Of a stretch of 56,111 nucleotides of DNA, positions 18,378 through 26,257 are shown in pieces. Under the pieces are notes generated by a model. The model saw only the letters and a program-made list of their open reading frames with translations, was not told where the DNA came from and did not search any database. Position 1 is the stretch's first letter. Each line of letters opens with the position of its first letter. The position numbers and the translations under genes were made by a program. This DNA comes from Rikenellaceae bacterium (GTDB taxonomy: Bacteria > Bacteroidota > Bacteroidia > Bacteroidales > Rikenellaceae): the NCBI GenBank assembly GCA_017935625.1, contig JAGBHC010000001.1, positions 1-56,111 of the forward strand, written 5' to 3'.

Positions 18378-18905
18378 ACCGCGGCGACAAAGCCCGCGAC
18401 CGGGATGGACCGGCGGCAAAGCCTCTTCCGAAGCAAGCACGGTGAAAGACGTGAAGAGGAGAAATAGGGAGACGCGACAGACTCGCGCCTCAACAGCCGC
18501 GGCGACAAAATCCGCGGCTGGGATGAGCCCGGCGGCAAAGCCTCTCCCGAAGCAAGCGCGGTGAAAAATGTGAAGAGGAGAAATAGGGAGACGCGACAGA
18601 CTCGCGCCTCAACAGCCGCGGCGACAAAATCCGCGGCTGGGATGAGCCCGGCGGCAAAACCTTTCCCGAAGCAAGCACGGTGAAAAATGTGAAGAGGAGA
18701 AATAGGGAGATGCGACAGACTCACGCACCTAACAGCCGCGGCGACAAAACCCGCGGCTGGGATGAACCCGGCGGCAAAGCCTCTCTCAAAGCAAGCGCGG
18801 TGAAAGACGTGAAGCGGAGAAATAGGGAGACGCGACAGACTCGCGCACCCAACAGCCGCGGCGACAAAACCCGCGACCGGGATAAACCCAGCGGCAAAAC
18901 CCGCG
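18378..18905. repeat. Tandem array of 119-120 bp units, about 4.4 copies
   Basis: The marker CGGCGGCAAA (with small variants) recurs at 18411, 18530, 18649, 18769 and 18889, giving periods of 119, 119, 120 and 120 bp. Each unit has a GC dyad, perfect in the inner copies (CAGCCGCGG/CCGCGGCTG with a 9-nt loop), and a purine-rich stretch GAAGAGGAGAAATAGGGAG. Outer copies are more diverged than inner ones. The mixed 119/120 period argues against coding. It occupies most of the 18278-19002 gap between convergent genes and lies upstream of the terminator, so it should be transcribed as the 3' UTR of the ligase mRNA. Confidence 0.93.
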
Positions 18906-18941
18906 GCCCCAACGCCCGATTTTTCCGCGCCCCCCGAAGAC

Positions 18942-18982
18942 AAAAGTTCCGCCCGTTCGATGGAAACGGGCGGAACTTTTTT
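18942..18982. terminator. Strong bidirectional terminator between ligase and ung
   Basis: Perfect 16-bp inverted repeat (18942-18957 with 18965-18980) and a 7-nt loop. T-rich ends lie on both strands, as expected for convergent genes. Confidence 0.93.
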
Positions 18983-19002
18983 GCTTGCACCGGATACGGC
19001 CG

Positions 19003-19665
19003 CTACCACACGATGGGCTCTTTGCCCACGCTCTGCAGGTAGCGGTTGGCGGCGGAGAAATGGCGGCATCCGAAGAAACCCCGGTAGGCCGAAAGCGGCG
19101 AAGGATGCACCGCCTTGAGCACACAGTTGCGCGAAGCGTCCACCATCGCCCCCTTGCGTTGCGCATAGCTGCCCCACAGCATGTAGACGACCCCCTGCTT
19201 GCGGGCGGCGATGGCCGCCACCACGGCATCGGTGAAACGCTCCCACCCGCGGTCGGCGTGCGAAGCCGCCTGGTTGGCACGCACCGTCAGCACCGAGTTG
19301 AGCAGCAGCACCCCCTGCTCGGCCCAGCGGTCGAGATTGCCCGTCGGGGGAACCGGCGTATGCACGTCGTCGGATATCTCCTTGAATATGTTCTGCAGGC
19401 TGGGAGGAAACGGCACCCCGTCGCCCACCGAGAAGCAGAGGCCGTTGGCCTGTCCGGGACCGTGGTAGGGGTCCTGACCGATGATGACCACCTTGAGCTT
19501 CTCCACGGGACACTTGTCGAAAGCGCGGAAGATGTTGCTTCCGCGCGGATAGACGGTCGTCGTCGCATACTCGCTGCGCACGAACTCGACCAGCTGGCTG
19601 AAATAGGGTTTGGCGAACTCTCCGGCGAGCAGTTCTTTCCAATCTGCGGCGATTTTCACATCCAT
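19003..19665 (-). CDS. ung: Uracil-DNA glycosylase
   Basis: A 220-residue family-1 UDG that removes uracil from DNA to start base-excision repair. Water-activating loop GQDPYHGPGQA near residues 63-73, FPPSLQNIFKE near 86-96, and the HPSPLSAYRGFFG Leu-intercalation loop near 188-200 are all present. Complete and of normal length. It starts 3 bp after the kdsA stop, so translation is probably coupled. Confidence 0.97.
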   Translation of the reverse strand: MDVKIAADWKELLAGEFAKPYFSQLVEFVRSEYATTTVYPRGSNIFRAFDKCPVEKLKVVIIGQDPYHGPGQANGLCFSVGDGVPFPPSLQNIFKEISDDVHTPVPPTGNLDRWAEQGVLLLNSVLTVRANQAASHADRGWERFTDAVVAAIAARKQGVVYMLWGSYAQRKGAMVDASRNCVLKAVHPSPLSAYRGFFGCRHFSAANRYLQSVGKEPIVW

Positions 19666-19668
19666 GGC

Positions 19669-20433
19669 TTACAGCAGGCTTTCGATTACGGATTCCAAGT
19701 CTTTCAGATAGAGCATGTTGGGGCCATCGCTAAGCGCCTTGTCGGGGTCGGGATGCACCTCGAAGAAGTAACCGTTGGCCCCGAACGCCTTGGCCGCCAG
19801 GGCCATCGCCGGCACGAACTCGCGGTTGCCGCCCGTTTTGCCGCCCGCGGCCCCGGGACGCTGCACCGAGTGGGTGCAGTCCATCACCACCCGGTCGGTG
19901 ATGCGCAGCATGTCGGGTATGTTGCGGAAATCGACCACCAGGTTGTTGTAGCCGTAGATGTTGCCCCGTTCGCACAGCCACACGTCGGGATTGCCGCTCT
20001 CGCGCACCTTCTGCACGGGATAGAGCATGTCGGCCCCCGAGAGGAACTGCGCCTTTTTGATATTCACCGTCTTGCCCGTCTTCGCCGCCGCCACCAGCAG
20101 GTCGGTCTGGCGACAGAGGAACGCGGGAATCTGCACGATGTCCACCACCTGCCCCACGGCTTCGGCCTGACAGGATTCGTGTATGTCGGTGGTCACGGGC
20201 AGCCCGTAGCGGCTCTTTATGTCGGCAATCATGGCCAGCCCCTTCTCCAGCCCCACTCCGCGATAGGAGCGGATGGAGGTGCGGTTGGCCTTGTCGAACG
20301 ACGCCTTGAAGACAATCTCCACATTCAGTTTGCGGCGCAGCCTCACCAGCTCTTCGGCCACGCGCTCCAGCAGTTCGGCACTCTCGATGACGCACGGTCC
20401 TGCTATAAATATCGGTTTGCTTTTATCGAACAT
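19669..20433 (-). CDS. kdsA: 3-deoxy-8-phosphooctulonate synthase
   Basis: A 254-residue class I aldolase-fold enzyme that condenses PEP and arabinose-5-phosphate to KDO-8-phosphate for the inner core of LPS. Signature IAGPCVIES at residues 9-18 and KASFDKANRTS near 43-53, and later DVWLCERGNIYGYNNLVVDFRN and CTHSVQRPG. The start at 20433 (MFDKSK) puts the conserved IAGPC block at its usual distance; upstream in-frame sequence has no homology features. The weak minus-strand TACATTG at 20521-20527 could be its -7 box. Confidence 0.95.
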   Translation of the reverse strand: MFDKSKPIFIAGPCVIESAELLERVAEELVRLRRKLNVEIVFKASFDKANRTSIRSYRGVGLEKGLAMIADIKSRYGLPVTTDIHESCQAEAVGQVVDIVQIPAFLCRQTDLLVAAAKTGKTVNIKKAQFLSGADMLYPVQKVRESGNPDVWLCERGNIYGYNNLVVDFRNIPDMLRITDRVVMDCTHSVQRPGAAGGKTGGNREFVPAMALAAKAFGANGYFFEVHPDPDKALSDGPNMLYLKDLESVIESLL

Positions 20434-20578
20434 AATGACGTATGATTTTGTTATCCATTGTTTTAGACTCAAAACAGGCGCTCCGCGCCCCGTTCCGTTC
20501 CGGACAGGGAGCGCTTCGCGCAATGTAAAATTACCGTTTTTTTCACAGATGACAAAAACAACCGTCCTATTTTTTACG

Positions 20579-20586
20579 TATCTTTG
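20579..20586 (+). promoter_or_regulatory. Candidate -7 element of the alkaline phosphatase gene
   Basis: TATCTTTG matches TAnnTTTG, preceded by an AT-rich tract, 70 bp before the start codon. No pho-box-like repeat was recognised. Confidence 0.6.
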
Positions 20587-20656
20587 ACAGATGCAACGGT
20601 TCACCGGAATCCCTTTTCCGGCCCGGAATGCAAACCCCACGAAACCGTAAAAGCAT

Positions 20657-21742
20657 ATGAAAAAAGTATTCTCAACCCTCATTGTCATTCTGGCCCTCTT
20701 CGGTGCGGCATCGGCGCAGGAGAAGGTCCAAAACGTAATCTTCATGATTGGCGACGGCATGGGCCTGGCCCAGGTGTCGGCCCTGATGATAGAGAACGGC
20801 TACCGGCCCACGGCCTTCGACCGCGCCCAGTCCGTGGCCCTGTCCAAGACCTATTCGGCCAACAACCGGGTCACCGACTCCGCCGCTTCGGGCACCGCAC
20901 TGGCCACCGGCGTCAAGACCAAGAACAAGACGCTGGGCGTGGACCCGGAGGGCGCTCCCGTTCGCTCCATCCTCAAGAAAGCCGAGGAGCGGGGGCTGGC
21001 CACCGGTCTGGTGGTGACCAGCGACATCGTGCACGCCACCCCCGGCGCCTTCTATGCCCACGTCGATAACCGCAGCAAATACGAGGAGATTGCGCTCCAG
21101 CTCTCCGACGAGGACATCGACGTACTGTTCGGCGGCGGCATGGGCTACTTCAACAAACGCAAGGACGGACAGAATCTGGTGAAGAAGATGCAGGCCAAAG
21201 GATACACGGTCACCGACCGCTGGGAAGAGGTCGAGGGGCTGAGCAAAGGAAAGGTAGCCGGCCTGTTCCGCGAGTTCGGACACCTGCTGCCCATCGTCGA
21301 GGGCCGCGATTCGCTCTATCTGGCCAAGGCGACCGGCAAGGCGCTCGAAATCCTGTCGAACGACAACCCCGAGGGATTCTTCCTGATGGTGGAGGGGTCG
21401 CAAATCGACTTCGAGGGACACGACAACGACCTGCCCGCCCTGCTGGCCGAAATGCGCGATTTCGACCGCGCGGTAACCGTGGCGTTCGACTATGCCGACC
21501 AGCACCCCGGTACGCTGGTGGTGGTGACGGCCGACCATGAGACCGGCGGACTGAGCATCGCCAGCCGCAGCGACGACTTCACCGCCGCAGAGAGCGGCCT
21601 GTCCTACCGCTTCGGCACCGAAGACCACTCCGGCACGCTGGTGCCCGTCTATGCCTACGGCACCGAAGCCGGACAATTCCGCGGAGTGATGGAGAATATC
21701 GACATCAACAGGCTGCTCACCCGCCTGCTGCTGGGCGAATAG
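20657..21742 (+). CDS. Secreted alkaline phosphatase
   Basis: A 361-residue PhoA-superfamily phosphomonoesterase with a Sec signal peptide (cleavage after ASA, about residue 20). Metal and catalytic sites in order: IGDGMG near 31-36, VTDSAASGTALATG with nucleophile Ser75, SDIVHATPGAF, the EGSQIDFEGHDND zinc site near 247-258, TADHETGG near 293-300 and DHSG near 326-329. It hydrolyses phosphate esters in the periplasm. At 361 residues it is compact relative to E. coli PhoA, lacking the crown insertions, as is common in Bacteroidota. Confidence 0.93.
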   Translation: MKKVFSTLIVILALFGAASAQEKVQNVIFMIGDGMGLAQVSALMIENGYRPTAFDRAQSVALSKTYSANNRVTDSAASGTALATGVKTKNKTLGVDPEGAPVRSILKKAEERGLATGLVVTSDIVHATPGAFYAHVDNRSKYEEIALQLSDEDIDVLFGGGMGYFNKRKDGQNLVKKMQAKGYTVTDRWEEVEGLSKGKVAGLFREFGHLLPIVEGRDSLYLAKATGKALEILSNDNPEGFFLMVEGSQIDFEGHDNDLPALLAEMRDFDRAVTVAFDYADQHPGTLVVVTADHETGGLSIASRSDDFTAAESGLSYRFGTEDHSGTLVPVYAYGTEAGQFRGVMENIDINRLLTRLLLGE

Positions 21743-21770
21743 CCCCGGCGGATTCACCCCGATTACCCTG

Positions 21771-21808
21771 ACCCCGTTCGGACCGCCGGCCCGGACGGGG
21801 TTCTTCTT
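21771..21808 (+). terminator. Terminator of the alkaline phosphatase gene
   Basis: An 11-bp stem (21771-21781 with 21791-21801, one G-T pair) with a 9-nt loop and a T/C-rich tail. Confidence 0.75.
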
Positions 21809-21816
21809 TCCGGACG

Positions 21817-21851
21817 GAAGCCTCTCTCCGCATGGACCGGAGAGAGGCTTC
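21817..21851 (-). terminator. Hairpin at the 3' end of the lysC-lysA unit
   Basis: Perfect 14-bp inverted repeat (21817-21830 with 21838-21851). It lies 45 bp beyond the lysA stop. No long T-run follows on either strand, so it may stabilise the 3' end rather than terminate by itself. Confidence 0.6.
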
Positions 21852-21895
21852 GAAAAAGAATCCGCTGCGGAGGTCGCCCCGGGGCGGGCCGCAGG

Positions 21896-23059
21896 TCAGA
21901 GGTCGTCGCTGTATACGGCCGCGGGGAGCGCATGCAGGTTGTAGCGCGAGGCCATCGAGGCACCGTAGGCTCCGGCCGACTTGAGGGTGACCAGGTCGCC
22001 GCGGCGCAGGGTATTGACCGTGACTTCGCGCAGGAAGACGTCGCTCGACTCGCAGGCCGTACCGACCACGGTGAAGACGCCCTGGTCGCCGGGATTGCGG
22101 TTGGAGAGGTTTTCGATGGCATGGTGCGCCCCGTAGAGCGCCGGACGGATGAGCTCGCTCATGCTGGCGTCGATGACGGCCACCTGTCTGCCGGCGGCAT
22201 TGGTCTTGTTGTAGAGCACGCGCGCTATCAGCTCGCCGCACTGTCCCACCAGCGAGCGCCCCAGCTCGAAATGGACCTCCATCCCCTCGCCCAGAGCGAG
22301 GTTGTGCTCGAAGAGCGCGAAGTAGGTCTCGAATCCGGGAACCGGTTCCTCCTCCGGCCGCAGGTAGTCGATGCCCAGCCCGCCGCCGAGATTCACCATC
22401 GAAAGGCGGAATCCGCGGGCGGTGAACCACTCCACCAGCGAATTGACCCGGTGGCAGAGGTATTCGAATACGCGCATCTGGGTTATCTGCGAGCCGATGT
22501 GGAAGTGCAGGCCGATGACATTGAGGTTCTTCATCGTGTGCAGCCGGTCGGCCACCTGCTCGATTTCCAGGTAGGAGATGCCGAACTTGCTGTCGGCATG
22601 CCCCGTGGAGATATGGCGGTGGGTCATGGGGTCCACGTCGGGATTGATTCTCAGCGCCACGTCGGCACGCCGTCCCATGCGCCCCGCTATCCGGTCGATG
22701 ACCTCCAGCTCCTGGCTCGACTCGCAGTTGAAGCATCCGATGCCCGTGGCGAGCGCATACTCTATCTCCGCGTCGCTCTTGCCCACGCCCGCATAGACGA
22801 TGCTGCGGGGGTCGAAACCCGCCTCCGCGGCGGCACGCACCTCGTTGCCGCTGACGCAGTCGGCCCCCAGCCCGGCCAGCCGGACGCGGTCGAGGATGCG
22901 CGGGTCGAAATTGGCCTTGACGGCATAATGCACCCGGTAGCCGTAGCGGCCGGCTTCGCGCATGGCGCTGCGCAGGGTCGCATCGAGCAGCTCCATGTCA
23001 TAGAAATAGAACGGAGTGCGGATGAGGGCGAGAGAGTCCGTAACGTGTCGGCTTAGCAT
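21896..23059 (-). CDS. lysA: Diaminopimelate decarboxylase
   Basis: A 387-residue PLP enzyme that decarboxylates meso-DAP to L-lysine. The PLP lysine is in HYAVKANFDP (Lys48), followed by GADCVSGNE, the FHIGSQIT motif near 195, the GGGLGIDY phosphate-binding loop near 220, and the C-terminal active-site Cys in ACESSDVF. Fold-III barrel and beta domain are both complete. It starts 3 bp after the lysC stop, so the two are one transcription unit. Confidence 0.96.
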   Translation of the reverse strand: MLSRHVTDSLALIRTPFYFYDMELLDATLRSAMREAGRYGYRVHYAVKANFDPRILDRVRLAGLGADCVSGNEVRAAAEAGFDPRSIVYAGVGKSDAEIEYALATGIGCFNCESSQELEVIDRIAGRMGRRADVALRINPDVDPMTHRHISTGHADSKFGISYLEIEQVADRLHTMKNLNVIGLHFHIGSQITQMRVFEYLCHRVNSLVEWFTARGFRLSMVNLGGGLGIDYLRPEEEPVPGFETYFALFEHNLALGEGMEVHFELGRSLVGQCGELIARVLYNKTNAAGRQVAVIDASMSELIRPALYGAHHAIENLSNRNPGDQGVFTVVGTACESSDVFLREVTVNTLRRGDLVTLKSAGAYGASMASRYNLHALPAAVYSDDL

Positions 23060-23062
23060 GGC

Positions 23063-24361
23063 TTAGAAGAGTCGGTCGTTGAGGGTTTGCAGCGTCTGTT
23101 TCTTGTATCGGGTGTCGATGAGCAGCGCCACCGAACGGGGGCTGGCTCCGTAGGATATCATCTTGATGGGCACCTCGTGCAACGCCTCGAAGATGCGGGC
23201 GGCCAGTCCCGTCCGCTGCTGGTCGCACCGGCCCACCACGCAGACGATGGTGTTGCCGCGTTCGATTTCGATGGTTCCGAACTCCCGCAGCCGCTCCACG
23301 ATGCCCTCCAGGCGGGAGTCGTCGTCCACGGTCAGGGAGACGGCCACTTCGGAGGTGGTAATCATGTCGATGGCGGTGCGGAACTCCTCGAACACCTCGA
23401 ACACCTTGCGCAGGAATCCGTAGGCCATGAGCATGCGGGTCGAGTGGATTCTCACCACGGTGATGCCGTCCTTGGCGGCCACGGCATGGAAATCGAGCGC
23501 ACGCTCCTCGTCGCCCGATATGACGGTTCCCGGCGCCGAGGGCTCCAGCGTATTTTTCAGCAGCACGGGGATGCCCAGCTCCTTGCAGGGATGTATGGTG
23601 GCCGGGTGGAGAATCTTGGCGCCGAAGTAGGCCAGTTCGGCCGCCTCGTCGAAACTCATGCTGCGGATGGGGCGGGTCCCCTCCACCACGCGGGGGTCGT
23701 TGTTGTGCATGCCGTCGATGTCGGTCCAGATTTGCACCTGTCCGGCGTGCAGCGCGGCTCCGATGAGCGCGGCGCTGTAATCGCTGCCGCCGCGGCCGAG
23801 GTTGCCGAGCGAGCCGCAGACCTCGGTGCAGATGAAACCCTGGGTAACGTAACGGACGCCGGCGGCGCTGTCCACCGCAGCGGACAACCGGTCGCGCAGC
23901 AGCTGCGTATCGACCTGCCCCTGCTGGTCGGCGGTCATGAACGAGGGGGCGTGGAGCAGTTCGGCCGCGACGCCCGTCTGTTTCAGATAGAGGGCGAAGA
24001 GGGCCGAGGTGAGCAGTTCGCCCTGGGCCACGACGATTTTGTCGCTCACCCCCTCGCGCCAGGCAGCCGTCTGCGCGGCTATCGTCGCGAAGGTCTCCCC
24101 GATGCGGCTCATGGCCGGCGCCGGGTCGTCGAGCAGCTCGGCCGCACAACGTACGTACTTGTCGCGCAGCGCGGCGATTTCCGCGGCAGGGTCGTTCCCC
24201 GCGGCGGCCGCGGCGGATATCCTCACGAGCGAATCGGTGGTTCCGGACATGGCCGAAAGCACCGTAACGGTCGCTCCTTCCCGTTCTACGATTTCGGCCA
24301 CGCGGCGCATGTTGGCTGCCGAGCCGACCGATGTTCCCCCGAATTTCAAGACCTTTATCAT
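23063..24361 (-). CDS. lysC: Aspartate kinase (monofunctional)
   Basis: A 432-residue kinase phosphorylating aspartate, the first step of lysine, threonine and methionine synthesis. N-terminal KFGGTSVGSAANM, then GRGGSDYSAALIGAALHA and the WTDIDGMHNNDPRVV substrate loop. Two C-terminal ACT segments start near residues 300 and 370 (ITVVRIHSTRM and NTIVCVVGRCD). The protein ends after the ACT region, without a homoserine dehydrogenase domain. Pairing with lysA suggests lysine-responsive control; a divergent ACT-only gene shares its upstream region. Confidence 0.95.
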   Translation of the reverse strand: MIKVLKFGGTSVGSAANMRRVAEIVEREGATVTVLSAMSGTTDSLVRISAAAAAGNDPAAEIAALRDKYVRCAAELLDDPAPAMSRIGETFATIAAQTAAWREGVSDKIVVAQGELLTSALFALYLKQTGVAAELLHAPSFMTADQQGQVDTQLLRDRLSAAVDSAAGVRYVTQGFICTEVCGSLGNLGRGGSDYSAALIGAALHAGQVQIWTDIDGMHNNDPRVVEGTRPIRSMSFDEAAELAYFGAKILHPATIHPCKELGIPVLLKNTLEPSAPGTVISGDEERALDFHAVAAKDGITVVRIHSTRMLMAYGFLRKVFEVFEEFRTAIDMITTSEVAVSLTVDDDSRLEGIVERLREFGTIEIERGNTIVCVVGRCDQQRTGLAARIFEALHEVPIKMISYGASPRSVALLIDTRYKKQTLQTLNDRLF

Positions 24362-24416
24362 CTTCGTTTCGATTTCGGAATTTGTGAAATTTTAATACGT
24401 TATCGAAAATTTTCCG

Positions 24417-24424
24417 CAAAAGTA
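24417..24424 (-). promoter_or_regulatory. Candidate -7 element of the lysC-lysA promoter
   Basis: Minus strand TACTTTTG matches TAnnTTTG, 56 bp upstream of the lysC start. The 207-bp AT-rich gap to the divergent ACT gene should hold both promoters; no + strand box was clear. Confidence 0.65.
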
Positions 24425-24568
24425 TGTTAAAATGTTTGTTTTTTGTGAAACGTTTTTGTTTTTTTGCATCTTGGTAAGGTGTTGTGTAATTTTTTACAAA
24501 AAACGCTTCACGCCCGCACCGGACCGAAATCCGATAACCCGAGAAGAAACGCTTTTAAACCCAAGACG

Positions 24569-25237
24569 ATGCAAACCATTCCGAATGCAGTGGAAGAGGT
24601 CATCAAAAAGAAACCTTTTCTGGAAGGCGCCCTGGTGGAGGGGCTCATCAATCTGTCGGCGCTCGCCCGCGAACTCAAACCCGAAATCGAAAAACGTGTC
24701 GGCCGCGAGGTGAACGACAGCGCCGTCATCATGGCTCTCAACAGATTGGTCCCCAGACTCGAACTCGTATCGACCATGAAATTCAAACGGGTGGTGGAGA
24801 ACATGGGCGACATCATCGTCCGCTCCAATCTGGTCGATTACGCATTCGTCAATTCGCCCACGCTCTACGACCGGCAGGCCGTGCTGCTGGAGACCGTGCG
24901 CAAGACCCAGGACCTGTTCTGCACCTTCTCGCAGGGAATCTACGAAACCACGCTGGTGGTCAGCCGCAGCATCGCCGGCGACGTGGACCGCATCTTCGCC
25001 CAGGAGCAGCGCATCGCCCGCACCGGCGACCTCTCGTCGATTACGGTGAAACTGCCGAGCGAGAATACGGTCTGCCCGGGCGTCTACTACTACATCTTCA
25101 AGGAGCTGGCCTGGGACAGCATCAACATCGCCGAAGTCATCAGCACCACCAACGAGTTCACCGTGGTGGTGAGCGACGAAGACATCCACCGGGCCTTCAC
25201 CATCCTGATGAACGCCAAGCGCCAGAGCGTATTGTAA
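24569..25237 (+). CDS. ACT-domain protein, divergent from lysC
   Basis: A 222-residue soluble protein. The N-terminal ~110 residues look like a helical/winged-helix module (VIKKKPFLEGALVEGLINLSALARELKPEIEK, then SAVIMALNRLVPRLE). The C-terminal ~70 resemble an ACT fold (SSITVKLPSENTVCPGVYYYIFKELAWDSINIAEVISTTNEFTVVVSDED), the arrangement seen at the end of aspartokinases. It has no kinase domain. Position next to lysC suggests a small-molecule-responsive regulator, but that is inference. The ATG at 24569 matches the start of the ordered region; an in-frame Met 35 codons upstream is less likely. Confidence 0.75.
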   Translation: MQTIPNAVEEVIKKKPFLEGALVEGLINLSALARELKPEIEKRVGREVNDSAVIMALNRLVPRLELVSTMKFKRVVENMGDIIVRSNLVDYAFVNSPTLYDRQAVLLETVRKTQDLFCTFSQGIYETTLVVSRSIAGDVDRIFAQEQRIARTGDLSSITVKLPSENTVCPGVYYYIFKELAWDSINIAEVISTTNEFTVVVSDEDIHRAFTILMNAKRQSVL

Positions 25238-25249
25238 ATCCGGAAAAGA

Positions 25250-25266
25250 GCCCGCATGCGGCGGGC
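25250..25266. terminator. Short GC hairpin between convergent genes
   Basis: GCCCGC/GCGGGC stem with a 5-nt loop in the 46-bp gap between the ACT gene and the prenyltransferase gene. No T-run, so termination is uncertain. Confidence 0.4.
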
Positions 25267-25283
25267 GCGGAAATCGGACGGAC

Positions 25284-26156
25284 TCAGAAAATGCCGTAGA
25301 CCGTCAGCAGGTCCGCGACGGCGAATGCCGCGAAGACCAGGCTGGCGATGCCGTTGAGCGTGCCGAAGGCGATGCCTATGTTCGCCGTGCGGGTGGGCGT
25401 CACCAGCAGATGTTCCGCAATGACGATTCCCGAAAAGAGCAAAGCCCCCGCCATGTAGAGTCCTCCGCTCGGATAGAGCGCCCCGAAGAGCACCGTCGCG
25501 GCGACCGACAGGGCGTGGAGCACGCAGCTGACGGTCAGCGCCCCGGCGGGCGAGAAGCGGGCCGGAACGGAGTGCAGGCCGTGGCTGCGGTCGAACTCCC
25601 GGTCCTGCAATGCGTAGATGATATCGAATCCGCCGCACCAGGTCATCACCAGCAGCGAAAGCACCGCGGGAGCCCAGGCGAGGGTGCCCGTCACGGCGAT
25701 GTAGGCGCCGCTGGGAGCGATGGCCAGCGAGAGTCCCAGCACCAGATGGGCCAGCGAGGTGAAGCGCTTGGTGTAGCTGTAACCCAGCAGCACAGCCAGC
25801 GCCACGGGGGCGAGCAGCAGCGTGAGCCGGTTGATGGTGGCCGCCACGGCCAGGAACAGCACGGCGTTCACGGCCACGAACCACAGGGCCGCACGCGGCG
25901 AGATGATTCCCGCCGGAATCTCCCGGCCGGCGGTGCGGGCATTCAGGGCGTCGATTTTGCGGTCGGCCCAGCGGTTGAAGCCCATGGCGCTGTTACGGGC
26001 CAGCACCATGCAGAAGAGAATCTTCACCAGCACCCGCCCCTCGAAGGGGGTGCCGGTGCTCAGCAGAGCGTAGGTGTAGCCCAGCAGGGCGAACGGCAGG
26101 GCGAAGACGGTGTGGGCGAATTTGACCAGCGAGGCGTATCGTGCGATTCGGTTCAT
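25284..26156 (-). CDS. UbiA-family prenyltransferase (4-hydroxybenzoate polyprenyltransferase type)
   Basis: A 290-residue integral membrane protein with about nine helices. Both Asp-rich motifs that bind prenyl diphosphate via Mg2+ are clear: NRWADRKID near residues 61-69 and DREFDRSHG near 186-194. It attaches a polyprenyl chain to an aromatic ring in quinone synthesis. The sequence style fits UbiA/MqnP (hydroxybenzoate or futalosine-route menaquinone) better than MenA, but no other mqn or men gene is in the window to decide. Confidence 0.85.
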   Translation of the reverse strand: MNRIARYASLVKFAHTVFALPFALLGYTYALLSTGTPFEGRVLVKILFCMVLARNSAMGFNRWADRKIDALNARTAGREIPAGIISPRAALWFVAVNAVLFLAVAATINRLTLLLAPVALAVLLGYSYTKRFTSLAHLVLGLSLAIAPSGAYIAVTGTLAWAPAVLSLLVMTWCGGFDIIYALQDREFDRSHGLHSVPARFSPAGALTVSCVLHALSVAATVLFGALYPSGGLYMAGALLFSGIVIAEHLLVTPTRTANIGIAFGTLNGIASLVFAAFAVADLLTVYGIF

Positions 26157-26218
26157 CGGAAGAAAAGGGTTTTTCGCCGAATGTGAAGCGGCGGGGTGTT
26201 TGCTGTTTTAAAATCGCG

Positions 26219-26226
26219 CAAAAATA
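26219..26226 (-). promoter_or_regulatory. Candidate -7 element of the prenyltransferase promoter
   Basis: Minus strand TATTTTTG matches TAnnTTTG, 62 bp upstream of the start codon. It lies only 2 bp from the -7 box of divergent lepA. Confidence 0.55.
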
Positions 26227-26228
26227 GC

Positions 26229-26236
26229 TAACTTTG
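26229..26236 (+). promoter_or_regulatory. -7 element of the lepA promoter
   Basis: TAACTTTG matches TAnnTTTG, with GTTTT at the expected -33 distance. It predicts a leader of only about 15 nt before lepA. Confidence 0.65.
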
Positions 26237-26257
26237 CGCACTATCGAACCATGTTTT

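Noticed and set aside
18378..18905. CRISPR array
   Set aside because: The repeats are contiguous 119-120 bp units without unique spacers of constant size, and no cas genes are present.
18206..18990. Reading frames inside the 119-120 bp repeat array that look like a repetitive protein
   Set aside because: Units alternate between 119 and 120 bp, so the frame shifts from copy to copy; no start site or conserved product.
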